From an uncultured Lysobacter sp. (GTDB lineage Bacteria; Pseudomonadota; Gammaproteobacteria; Xanthomonadales; Xanthomonadaceae): DNA of 5,509 bases. Shown here in pieces: positions 1 to 5,509 of the stretch. The notes beneath the pieces were generated by a model. It ran no database searches. It was given only the letters and a program-made list of their open reading frames with translations, and was not told where the DNA came from. Position 1 is the stretch's first letter, and every line of letters begins with the position of its first letter. The stretch lies in NCBI GenBank assembly GCA_902805755.1, contig CADCUA010000598.1, positions 1 to 5,509 on the forward strand. Direction: 5' to 3'. Position numbers and translations under genes: made by a program.

Positions 1-1806
1 GTGGAACATCTGCTCGCGGAAGTAGTTCGGGTAGCGCTTGCTGACGTTCTGCAGGTAGCCGGCGCCGTGCACGAACATCACGACCGGATACTTGCGGCCC
101 GGCTCGCGGTTCTTCGGGCCGTAATACTTGCCCCAGATCGTCCCGGCGTCATCGCGGCTGGGCACCTGCACGTACTCGGGCTCGATCCATTCGCGCGCCT
201 TGAACTCCGGCGTGCGCGTGTCGGTGAGCTCGACCACGCGCTCGCCGCGAACGTCGACCACCGCGAGCTGCGGCGGCAGGTAGCTGTCGGAATGGCGCAC
301 GAGCAGCTTGTCGCCGTCCGGGGAGACGACAAAACTTTCCACACCGTCCAGCGCGGTGACTTCGCGTACACCACCGCCCGCGATGTCGACCGCGCACACC
401 TCGTAATCGCCGGGCCAGCTGCGGTTGCACTGGAAGTAGAACGAGTGCCCGTCAGGCGCGAGCTTCGGGTTCGACACCTCCCACTTGCCGGACGTGAGCG
501 CGCGCGGCGCGCCGCCGTCGCTGAGGTACAGATGCGAATGGCCGGCCTGCTCGGACAAAAACCACAGCGTCGCGGGTTTGCCCTGCGCAGCCGGCAGCCA
601 GCCGAACTCGTTGAAGTTCCAGTTCACCCACGCCGCATCGGTCAAGCGATGGCGCGTGACGAGCTTCGCGCCCGCCAGGTCCACCGATGCGATCCAGCGA
701 TCCTTGTTGTCGACCGCGCGCACCAGCACCGCGGCCTGGCGGCCATCACCGCTCCAGTGGATTGAAGGCCCGGTGCCGTCACCGTCGGTTTCGATGCGCA
801 CCAAACGGTTGCCCTTGAGCGGATCCTGCTTCGCGGCCTTGCGCATCGCGGCCATCGGATCGTTCGCGATGCCGGGCAATGCGTCGAACTTCAGCTCGGT
901 CGCCTTCGCGTTCGCGATGTCGACCAGCCACAGTGCATGCGGCAGCGGCGCGTTGCGGCCGACGCGCGTGCGCACTTCCTCGAATTCCTCGTAACCGGAC
1001 TCCGTTACGTACTTCGGCATCTTGCCGGCCTGGCCCTTGTCGACGCTCTTGGCCTGGGTGACGACGAGCATCCAGCGCGCATCCGGCGACAACGCACTGT
1101 CGATGATTTCAACCTCATCGCCCAGATACACCGGCGCCGGTGCGCGCGTCGGGTCGGCCTGGCGCCATTGTTCGTCCTGCTTGCGCGCGGCGTCGCGGCG
1201 GTCGCGGTCGTTTTTCAGCGTTTCGAACAGGCGCAGCTGGCGCTCGCGCAGGTCATCTGCCTTGGGTGCGGCGGCCGGGTCTTTCTCGGCTTTCACCAGC
1301 GCGGCCTGCCGCGTGGCGCTGCCCGCCTGCCACTGGAACCAGTCGTTGCCGCTGCGGAACACCAGCGCGCCGGCGTCGCTCCATTGCGGCCGCGATTCGG
1401 CCGCGTCGGTGCGCGTGACCTGCGTCAGCGCGCCGCTGCGCAACTCGCGCACGAACACGTCGCCATTGCGCACGAACGCCATGCGCGCGCGTGCCGTGTC
1501 GATCACCGGCTCGGCGGCATCGATGTCGGCGCGCTGCGCACCGTCGAGCTTCTGCGCGGTGCCGCCGGCGACCGGCTGGCGGTACACGTCGCGGATCGTC
1601 GCGCCGGTGCGCTTGAGCGTGTAGTACGCGTGCTCGCCGTTCCATGACCACCATGCCATCTCGACCGGTGGACCGATCCAGTCGGGGTCGGCCATCGCCT
1701 GCGTCAGCGTGATCGGCGTGCCGAGCGGGGCGGGCGCCTGCGTCTGGGCGAACGCGGCGGAGGAAGTGAACAGCAGGGCGGCGGCGAGCGGCAGCAAACG
1801 GGGCAT
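1..1806 (-). CDS. Secreted S9 family serine peptidase (prolyl oligopeptidase / dipeptidyl-peptidase-like), C-terminus off the left edge
   Basis: The frame is open for 602 codons, from an ATG at 1806-1804 to base 1, with no stop. Residues 1-20 form a signal peptide: MPR, a hydrophobic core (LLPLAAALLF), and an AFA cleavage site before Gln21, so the protein is exported to the periplasm or beyond. Residues 22 to about 540 are the family's beta-propeller region, with propeller-like SPDxxW, SGDGR, APDG and SPDG turns near residues 240, 352, 450 and 495. Residues 172-217 are strongly charged (Lys/Arg/Asp/Glu) and probably helical. The alpha/beta-hydrolase domain begins near 560: KYPVVMFVHGAGY (572-584) is the strand and HGxG oxyanion-hole turn typical of S9. 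The family usually runs 750-800 residues, so about 150-200, including the catalytic Ser, Asp and His, lie outside the window. By family knowledge it cleaves short peptides near proline or releases N-terminal dipeptides; which of these cannot be read here. A weak GGAA (1817-1814, minus strand) sits 7 bases before the start. It is divergent from cydA. Confidence 0.93.
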   Translation of the reverse strand, partial: MPRLLPLAAALLFTSSAAFAQTQAPAPLGTPITLTQAMADPDWIGPPVEMAWWSWNGEHAYYTLKRTGATIRDVYRQPVAGGTAQKLDGAQRADIDAAEPVIDTARARMAFVRNGDVFVRELRSGALTQVTRTDAAESRPQWSDAGALVFRSGNDWFQWQAGSATRQAALVKAEKDPAAAPKADDLRERQLRLFETLKNDRDRRDAARKQDEQWRQADPTRAPAPVYLGDEVEIIDSALSPDARWMLVVTQAKSVDKGQAGKMPKYVTESGYEEFEEVRTRVGRNAPLPHALWLVDIANAKATELKFDALPGIANDPMAAMRKAAKQDPLKGNRLVRIETDGDGTGPSIHWSGDGRQAAVLVRAVDNKDRWIASVDLAGAKLVTRHRLTDAAWVNWNFNEFGWLPAAQGKPATLWFLSEQAGHSHLYLSDGGAPRALTSGKWEVSNPKLAPDGHSFYFQCNRSWPGDYEVCAVDIAGGGVREVTALDGVESFVVSPDGDKLLVRHSDSYLPPQLAVVDVRGERVVELTDTRTPEFKAREWIEPEYVQVPSRDDAGTIWGKYYGPKNREPGRKYPVVMFVHGAGYLQNVSKRYPNYFREQMFH

Positions 1807-1846
1807 CGAACGGTTCCGGCAAGCAGGACCGCGCGAGCGTAGCAGC

Positions 1847-1858
1847 CGCACGCGTGCG
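1847..1858. repeat. Perfect 12-bp palindrome in the divergent intergenic region
   Basis: CGCACGCGTGCG is identical to its reverse complement. It lies about 40 bases upstream of the peptidase start and 130 upstream of the cydA start. A second, imperfect pairing surrounds it: GTAG...CCGC on the left (1839-1849, with a CAG bulge) can pair with GCGGCTAC (1870-1877). It could be an operator or a hairpin in the peptidase leader, but GC-rich DNA produces such palindromes by chance. Function is unknown. Confidence 0.35.
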
Positions 1859-1974
1859 CGGTGCCCGTCGCGGCTACCCGGCAGCTTGGGCAAACACTGC
1901 ATCCACGCCTTGCCGTGAAGAACCGCGAGCCTGGTTGCAGTGCACAATACCGCCGCGGCGCCACCCCCGCGCCG

Positions 1975-1980
1975 GGAGGT
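1975..1980 (+). promoter_or_regulatory. Shine-Dalgarno sequence deciding the GTG start of cydA
   Basis: GGAGGT, 7 bases before GTG at 1988, is a near-ideal ribosome binding site. It rules out the longer in-frame start at 1940, which would add 16 residues of low-complexity, non-conserved sequence. The ATG triplets at 1984 and 1992 are out of frame with cydA. Confidence 0.85.
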
Positions 1981-1987
1981 GCGATGC

Positions 1988-3406
1988 GTGGATGCCCTGC
2001 TGCTGTCGCGGATCCAGTTCGGCTTCGTGGTCTCGTTCCACATCCTGTTCCCGGCGTTCACGATCGGCCTCGCGAGCTGGCTGGCGTTCTGCGAATGGCG
2101 CTGGCTGCGCACACGCGAAAGCGTCTGGCGCGATATCTATTTCTTCTGGCTGCGCATCTTCGCGATCAGCTTCGGCATGGGCGTGGTCAGCGGCATCGTG
2201 ATGAGCTTCCAGTTCGGCACGAACTGGGCGGTGCTCAGCGAACGCGCCGGCAACATCCTCGGGCCGGTGATGAGCTACGAGGTGCTCACCGCGTTCTTCC
2301 TCGAAGCGACGTTCCTCGGCGTGATGCTGTTCGGCGCGAATCGCGTCTCCGAGCAGCGCCATTTCCTTGCGACGTGCATGGTCGCGTTCGGCACCTTGTT
2401 GTCGACGTTCTGGATCATCTCGGCGAACAGCTGGATGCACACACCGGCCGGCTACAAGATCGTCAATGGCGTGTTCGAGCCGGCGGACTGGTGGCAGATC
2501 GTCTTCAATCCTTCGTTCCCGGTGCGGCTGGCGCACATGGTGCTTGCCGCGTATATCACCACGTGCCTGGTGGTAGCCGGCGTCAGCGCACGCTATCTGC
2601 TCAAGGGAGTGCATGTACTCGCGGCGAAGAAGACGCTGCGCTGGGCGGTGCTGTTTGCCGGCATCGCGGTGCCATTGCAGATTTTCGTCGGCGATCTGAG
2701 CGGGCTGGACGTCGGCAAGCACCAGCCGACCAAGCTGGCCGCGATCGAAGCACACTGGGAGCCGAGCGAGCCGGGCAAGGGCGTGCCGCTGGTGCTGTTC
2801 GCACTGCCGAAGCAGGACGAGGCGCGCAATGAGTACGAGATCGCGATCCCGCGGCTGGGCAGCATCATCCTCACGCATTCCTGGGAAGGCGAGATCCAGC
2901 CGTTGAACGCGGTGCCGGCGGATCAGCGCCCGCCGGTCGCGCCGGTGTTCTTCGCGTTCCGCATCATGGTCGGGCTTGGGTTCGCGATGCTGCTCGTGGC
3001 GTGGTCGTCGCTGTGGGCGCTGCATAAACAGCGCCTGTTCGAGTCGCACTGGCTGCTGCACGGCTGGCGGCTTCTGACATTCGCCGGCTTCATCGCATTG
3101 CTGTGCGGCTGGTACACGACCGAGATCGGGCGCCAGCCGTGGGTGGTCTACGGCCTGCTGCGCACTTCGCAGGCGGTCAGCCCGACGGTGGACGCCAGCA
3201 GCGTGCTGACGTCGCTGATCGCGTTCGCAAGCGTGTACGCGATCGTGTTCGGCGCAGGCATCTGGTACATCACGCGGCTGGTGAAGAAAGGCCCGCTGCC
3301 GCACGATCCCGGCCCCGATGCCGAGCACGGCGAGCGCCGTCCGAAGCGGCCGCTGTCGGTGGGCGAGGACGGCTTTCCGGACGAACAGATCCAGGAGGCG
3401 CGCTGA
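1988..3406 (+). CDS. cydA: Cytochrome bd-type quinol oxidase subunit I (CydA/CioA), short Q-loop form
   Basis: 472 residues from GTG. CydA is the haem-bearing, quinol-oxidising subunit of the inner-membrane bd oxidase (haems b558, b595 and d), which reduces O2 to water. Residues recognised against E. coli CydA: His18 (E. coli His19, haem ligand); Glu98 and Glu106 in SYEVLTAFFLEATFLG (Glu99/Glu107); His183 (His186, b558 ligand); Lys249 and Glu254 in QPTKLAAIE (Lys252/Glu257, quinol site); Arg325 and Met327 in FRIMVG (Arg391/Met393, b558 ligand); and Glu379 followed by GRQPW at 381-385 (Glu445). About nine membrane segments are visible, the last near 405-428, then a hydrophilic tail at 435-472. 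The Glu254-Met327 interval is 73 residues against 136 in E. coli, so the long C-terminal part of the Q-loop is missing, as in cyanide-insensitive (CIO) and Gram-positive enzymes. The start is fixed by the GGAGGT sequence and by MDALLLSRIQF matching the family N-terminus. cydB follows with a one-base overlap. Cyanide insensitivity cannot be read from sequence alone. Confidence 0.97.
   Translation: MDALLLSRIQFGFVVSFHILFPAFTIGLASWLAFCEWRWLRTRESVWRDIYFFWLRIFAISFGMGVVSGIVMSFQFGTNWAVLSERAGNILGPVMSYEVLTAFFLEATFLGVMLFGANRVSEQRHFLATCMVAFGTLLSTFWIISANSWMHTPAGYKIVNGVFEPADWWQIVFNPSFPVRLAHMVLAAYITTCLVVAGVSARYLLKGVHVLAAKKTLRWAVLFAGIAVPLQIFVGDLSGLDVGKHQPTKLAAIEAHWEPSEPGKGVPLVLFALPKQDEARNEYEIAIPRLGSIILTHSWEGEIQPLNAVPADQRPPVAPVFFAFRIMVGLGFAMLLVAWSSLWALHKQRLFESHWLLHGWRLLTFAGFIALLCGWYTTEIGRQPWVVYGLLRTSQAVSPTVDASSVLTSLIAFASVYAIVFGAGIWYITRLVKKGPLPHDPGPDAEHGERRPKRPLSVGEDGFPDEQIQEAR
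3393..3398 (+). promoter_or_regulatory. Shine-Dalgarno sequence of cydB, inside the end of cydA
   Basis: AGGAGG, 7 bases before the ATG at 3406. The cydA stop and cydB start share one base (TGATG, 3404-3408). This supports coupled translation of the two subunits from one transcript. Confidence 0.85.
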
Positions 3407-4419
3407 TGGACCTGGCCACCGTATTGCCCGTCATCTGGTTCTTCCTCGTCGGCTTCTCGGTGCTGATGTACGTGCTGCTGGACGGCTTCGTGCTCGGCAT
3501 CGGCGTGCTTGCGCCGTTCGCGCGCGACGAGCAGCAGCTGGACAACATGATGAACACCGCCGCGCCGATCTGGGACGGCAACGAAACCTGGTTGATCCTC
3601 GGCGGCAGCAGTCTGCTCGCGGCGTTCCCGGTCGCCTACAGCACGATGATGTCGGCGTTGTACCTGCCGGTGCTGCTGATGCTGATCGCGCTGATCTTCC
3701 GCGGTGTGGCGTTCGAGTTCCGCTTCAAGGCCACGCGCGAGAAGCGCTTCTGGGGCGCGGCGTTCGCGCTCGGCTCGATGTTCGCCGCGTTCGCGCAGGG
3801 CGTGATCCTCGGCGCGGTGGTCGAGGGCATGCCGCTGCAAGAAGGCAAGTATGTCGGCGGCGCGTTCGGGTGGTTCAGCCCGTTCTCGATGCTGACCGGC
3901 GTCGCGGTGGTGTTCGGTTATGCGCTGCTGGGTTGCACCTGGCTGATCCTCAAGACCGAAGGCCGGCTGCAGCGCATCGCGCGCCACATGTCGCGGCCGC
4001 TGGTGCTGGTGGTGGTCGCGTTCATGGGCCTGGTGAGCACGTGGCTGCCGTTCCTGGACTCGCGCATCATGGCGCGCTGGTTCGAAAGCGGGAATTTCTG
4101 GTGGCTCGCGCCGGTGCCGCTGCTCGCGCTGGTGAACGCATTCGCGCTTTGGCGCGTGGCGATGCACGAAGGCCGCGATGCGATGCCGTTCCTGCTGACG
4201 CTGAGCTTCTTCGTGCTCGGCTTCATCGGCATCGTGCTCGGCATCTGGCCGAACATCATCCCGCCGGGGCTGACGATCTGGGAGGCCGCGTCGCCGCCGT
4301 CGTCGCAGATGTTCGTGCTGGTCGGCATGGTGTTCCTGCTGCCGGCGATCCTCGGCTACACCTGGTGGTCGTACCGCGTGTTCGCCGGCAAAGTCAGCGC
4401 CGATGCGGGTTATCACTGA
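3406..4419 (+). CDS. cydB: Cytochrome bd-type quinol oxidase subunit II (CydB/CioB)
   Basis: 337 residues from ATG. CydB is the second large membrane subunit of the bd oxidase and pairs with CydA in the inner membrane. Family hallmarks: VLLDGFVLGIGVL (23-35), the IWDGNETW block (55-62) with Asp57 aligning to E. coli Asp58, LIFRGVAFEFRFKA (96-109) with Arg99 aligning to Arg100, GCTWLILKTEG in the middle, and a C-terminal block with LTIWEAASPPSSQ and YTWWSYRVFAGKV. The protein is strongly hydrophobic, with about eight or nine membrane segments. It is roughly 40 residues shorter than E. coli CydB (379), normal for the CIO-like group. Oddity: the second Asp of the DGFD motif (E. coli Asp29) is Val29 here. 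No CydX or DUF2474 small subunit follows, and cydDC is not in the window. Product identity is near certain; whether to call it cydB or cioB is naming preference. Confidence 0.97.
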   Translation: MDLATVLPVIWFFLVGFSVLMYVLLDGFVLGIGVLAPFARDEQQLDNMMNTAAPIWDGNETWLILGGSSLLAAFPVAYSTMMSALYLPVLLMLIALIFRGVAFEFRFKATREKRFWGAAFALGSMFAAFAQGVILGAVVEGMPLQEGKYVGGAFGWFSPFSMLTGVAVVFGYALLGCTWLILKTEGRLQRIARHMSRPLVLVVVAFMGLVSTWLPFLDSRIMARWFESGNFWWLAPVPLLALVNAFALWRVAMHEGRDAMPFLLTLSFFVLGFIGIVLGIWPNIIPPGLTIWEAASPPSSQMFVLVGMVFLLPAILGYTWWSYRVFAGKVSADAGYH

Positions 4420-4511
4420 GCGTGCATGCGTATGGCGGCGCGCGTTGACGTGGTGAACGTTATGCTGTGGCCGGCGTCACGTTAGCCGTGGCCTTTTCCG
4501 AGCCGATCCCG

Positions 4512-4784
4512 ATGCAAGCCTACGTCTACAAGAGCCTGCGCAAGGCCGATACGTACGTGTTCCTCGCCGAGCGCGACGACTTCACGCGTGTGCCCGAACC
4601 CGTGCGCCTGCAACTGGGCTCGCTGCAGTTCGTGCTCGAAGTCGCGTTGACCCCGGGCCGCAAGCTGGCCCTGGGCAGCGCGGATGCGGTGCGCGAGAAC
4701 CTCGTCGCGCGCGGGTTCCATCTGCAACTGCCGCCATCCATTGCCGCCGACCCGATGTCGGACGACTGGGGCACGGATGCCTGA
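4512..4784 (+). CDS. ycgL: YcgL-family protein of unknown function
   Basis: 90 residues from ATG, a small soluble protein with no signal peptide or membrane segment. It matches the YcgL domain (COG3100) throughout: an N-terminal strand with YVYKS (4-8), KADTYVFLAERDDFTRVP (11-28; E. coli has a DQTYLYVEKKDDFSRVP-like stretch), a central hydrophobic strand, RKLALGSADAVRENLVARGF (50-69), and the signature LQLPP (71-75). The acidic C-terminal tail, 76-90, is variable in the family. The molecular function of YcgL is not established. The start was chosen because family members begin just before the YVYKS strand. In-frame GTGs at 4467 and 4488 would add non-conserved residues, although the ATG itself has only a weak ribosome binding site. 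The gene lies 92 bases after cydB, and its end overlaps the next gene by 8 bases. Confidence 0.9.
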   Translation: MQAYVYKSLRKADTYVFLAERDDFTRVPEPVRLQLGSLQFVLEVALTPGRKLALGSADAVRENLVARGFHLQLPPSIAADPMSDDWGTDA

Positions 4785-5509
4785 GCGCATGAGGGCGAGT
4801 TCGTCGGTCGCGCTGCTGCTTGCCGGTGCCGGAATGGGTCTGGCCACCGGGCTCGGCGGCTGGATCGCGCTTGTGGCCGGCGTGCTTTCGCAGCCCCTGC
4901 TTGCGCTCGGCGTGGCGGGCATGGACAACGCGCGCAACACATCGCGCAGCGCACTGAGTCTGCTGGCGCTGTGGGCGCTGGCGATCGTGCTGCTCGGTGC
5001 GGCGGCGAGTGCGCCGCTGGCCTCGCTGCTGCGCACCGGCACGCTGTCGTCGGCACTGACACTGAGCGCGGTCGTCGGGCTTGGCCTGCTGGGCCTGTGG
5101 CGGCTGTGGCCGCTGTGGAACGGGCTCGAGCGCGAAGGCGGTGCGTGGTCGCGGCAGGGGCCGGCGCTGATGAGCGAAGAAGCCAGCGCCTGGCGCGGGC
5201 TGTCGGTGGCGCTCGCCGTACTCGCGATCGCAGCCGGAGTCATCGCGCTGGCCTGGCCCGGCCTGCTCGACGGCACCATGCGCTGGTTCGCGGCGGCCGC
5301 CTTCGCGCTGCTCGCTCCCGCGCTGCACTGGGCGCTGCAACGCGTGCGGCCCGCGACGGTAGACGTGGACACGCCGGTGTCTGTCGCGGACGCGGATCCG
5401 GAACCGGTGGCGGCCGCAGCCGATGTGCCGATGCCTTCGGCTCCGCCGGACCCGGCGCCGACCCGCCCCGACCCGGCCGCGCAGGCCGTCGTGCTGTACG
5501 CAGCGGCGC
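4777..5509 (+). CDS. Unrecognised multi-pass membrane protein with Pro/Ala/Asp-rich tail, C-terminus off the right edge
   Basis: The frame is open for 244 codons from ATG 4777 to the window edge. I cannot assign a family with confidence. Hydrophobic stretches at about 11-37, 59-79, 90-108, 142-160 and 168-187 suggest four to six membrane helices. The loop at 109-141 is Trp-rich and charged (RLWPLWNGLEREGGAW). From about 192 to 235 the sequence is a Pro/Ala/Asp/Val linker typical of a tether to a further domain. The last visible residues, AQAVVLYAAA (235-244), resemble the first helix of an ankyrin repeat, a pattern seen in repeat proteins of xanthomonads; this is a guess from ten residues. 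GGGG (4768-4771) 5 bases before the ATG could serve as a weak Shine-Dalgarno. An alternative ATG at 4789 (residue 5) would remove the overlap with ycgL. The close overlap points to co-translation with ycgL. Confidence 0.8.
   Translation, partial: MPERMRASSSVALLLAGAGMGLATGLGGWIALVAGVLSQPLLALGVAGMDNARNTSRSALSLLALWALAIVLLGAAASAPLASLLRTGTLSSALTLSAVVGLGLLGLWRLWPLWNGLEREGGAWSRQGPALMSEEASAWRGLSVALAVLAIAAGVIALAWPGLLDGTMRWFAAAAFALLAPALHWALQRVRPATVDVDTPVSVADADPEPVAAAADVPMPSAPPDPAPTRPDPAAQAVVLYAAA

Larger units (their letters stand above)
1807..1987. promoter_or_regulatory. Divergent intergenic region between the peptidase gene and cydA
   Basis: These 181 bases separate two outward-facing genes and must hold both promoters, unless either is transcribed from further away. 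On the minus strand, TACGCT (positions 1841-1836) is a plausible -10 for the peptidase but has no convincing -35. On the plus strand, CACAAT (1943-1948) is a possible -10 for cydA; TTGCCG at 1910-1915 is too far upstream (27 bases) to be its -35. I saw no good match to the FNR/Anr site TTGATNNNNATCAA that often controls cyd operons. No gene of its own is apparent here. Confidence 0.5.

Noticed and set aside
1..765. 254-codon plus-strand frame at the left edge
   Set aside because: It is antisense to the S9 peptidase, whose frame is uninterrupted for 602 codons and carries a signal peptide and the HGAG motif. The plus-strand product is low-complexity Arg/Ala/Val.
1940..1987. Upstream in-frame start for cydA giving MHNTAAAPPPRR...
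   Set aside because: The added residues are not conserved, and the strong GGAGGT at 1975-1980 is placed correctly for GTG 1988 instead.
1874..3328. 484-codon open frame on the minus strand opposite cydA
   Set aside because: Its product is a His/Arg/Asp/Gln-rich string with no membrane segments or domain pattern. It is the mirror of cydA codon bias in GC-rich DNA, and cydA is unambiguous.
3148..4416. 422-codon open frame on the minus strand opposite cydB
   Set aside because: It has the same His/Gln/Arg/Asp-rich composition caused by antisense reading of a GC-rich membrane protein gene, and no recognisable family.
4445..4466. TTGACG and TATGCT as a promoter for ycgL
   Set aside because: The two hexamers resemble -35 and -10 elements but are only 10 bases apart, too close for a sigma-70 promoter.
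4420..4480. Transcription terminator after cydB
   Set aside because: Short palindromes (GCATGC, AACGTT) occur, but there is no stable stem followed by a T-run, so no intrinsic terminator can be supported.
4426..4485. 19-residue frame after cydB as a CydX-like subunit
   Set aside because: The peptide MRMAARVDVVNVMLWPASR lacks a membrane helix and any CydX signature, and no ribosome binding site is evident.
4482..5372. 296-codon minus-strand frame opposite ycgL and the membrane gene
   Set aside because: Its product is Ser/Ala/Pro-rich with no domain. The plus-strand YcgL match and the hydrophobic helices downstream explain the region better.

Overview
The window looks like ordinary chromosome from a GC-rich gammaproteobacterium, most likely a member of the Xanthomonadales (Lysobacter/Luteimonas/Rhodanobacter-like). 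The reasons are very high GC at third codon positions, a YcgL-family protein (a family largely confined to Gammaproteobacteria), a secreted S9 peptidase of the type common in xanthomonads, and CydA/CydB sequences of the short, cyanide-insensitive-like type. The placement is inferred from family recognition, not from a database search.

Layout: (1) positions 1-1806, minus strand: the N-terminal 602 codons of a secreted S9 (prolyl oligopeptidase / dipeptidyl-peptidase-like) serine peptidase. Its catalytic end lies off the left edge. (2) 1807-1987: a divergent intergenic region holding the control signals of both flanking genes and a perfect 12-bp palindrome. (3) 1988-4419, plus strand: cydA and cydB, which overlap by one base (TGATG) and each have a strong Shine-Dalgarno sequence. 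They encode the two large subunits of a bd-type quinol oxidase with a short Q-loop. (4) 4420-4511: a short spacer with no recognisable small subunit (CydX or DUF2474). (5) 4512-4784: a YcgL-family protein of unknown function. (6) 4777 to the right edge: the N-terminal 244 residues of an unrecognised multi-pass membrane protein with a Pro/Ala/Asp-rich tail. It overlaps ycgL by 8 bases.

How the genes work together: CydA and CydB form one inner-membrane enzyme that oxidises quinol and reduces oxygen to water, supporting respiration at low oxygen or when haem-copper oxidases are inhibited. The divergent peptidase is an exported protein-degradation or peptide-scavenging enzyme with no evident functional link to the oxidase. 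YcgL and the membrane protein appear translationally coupled.

I found no mobile element, RNA gene, CRISPR array or clearly new system. The items most worth following up are the unidentified membrane protein at the right edge and a Val in CydB at a position that is Asp in E. coli CydB.
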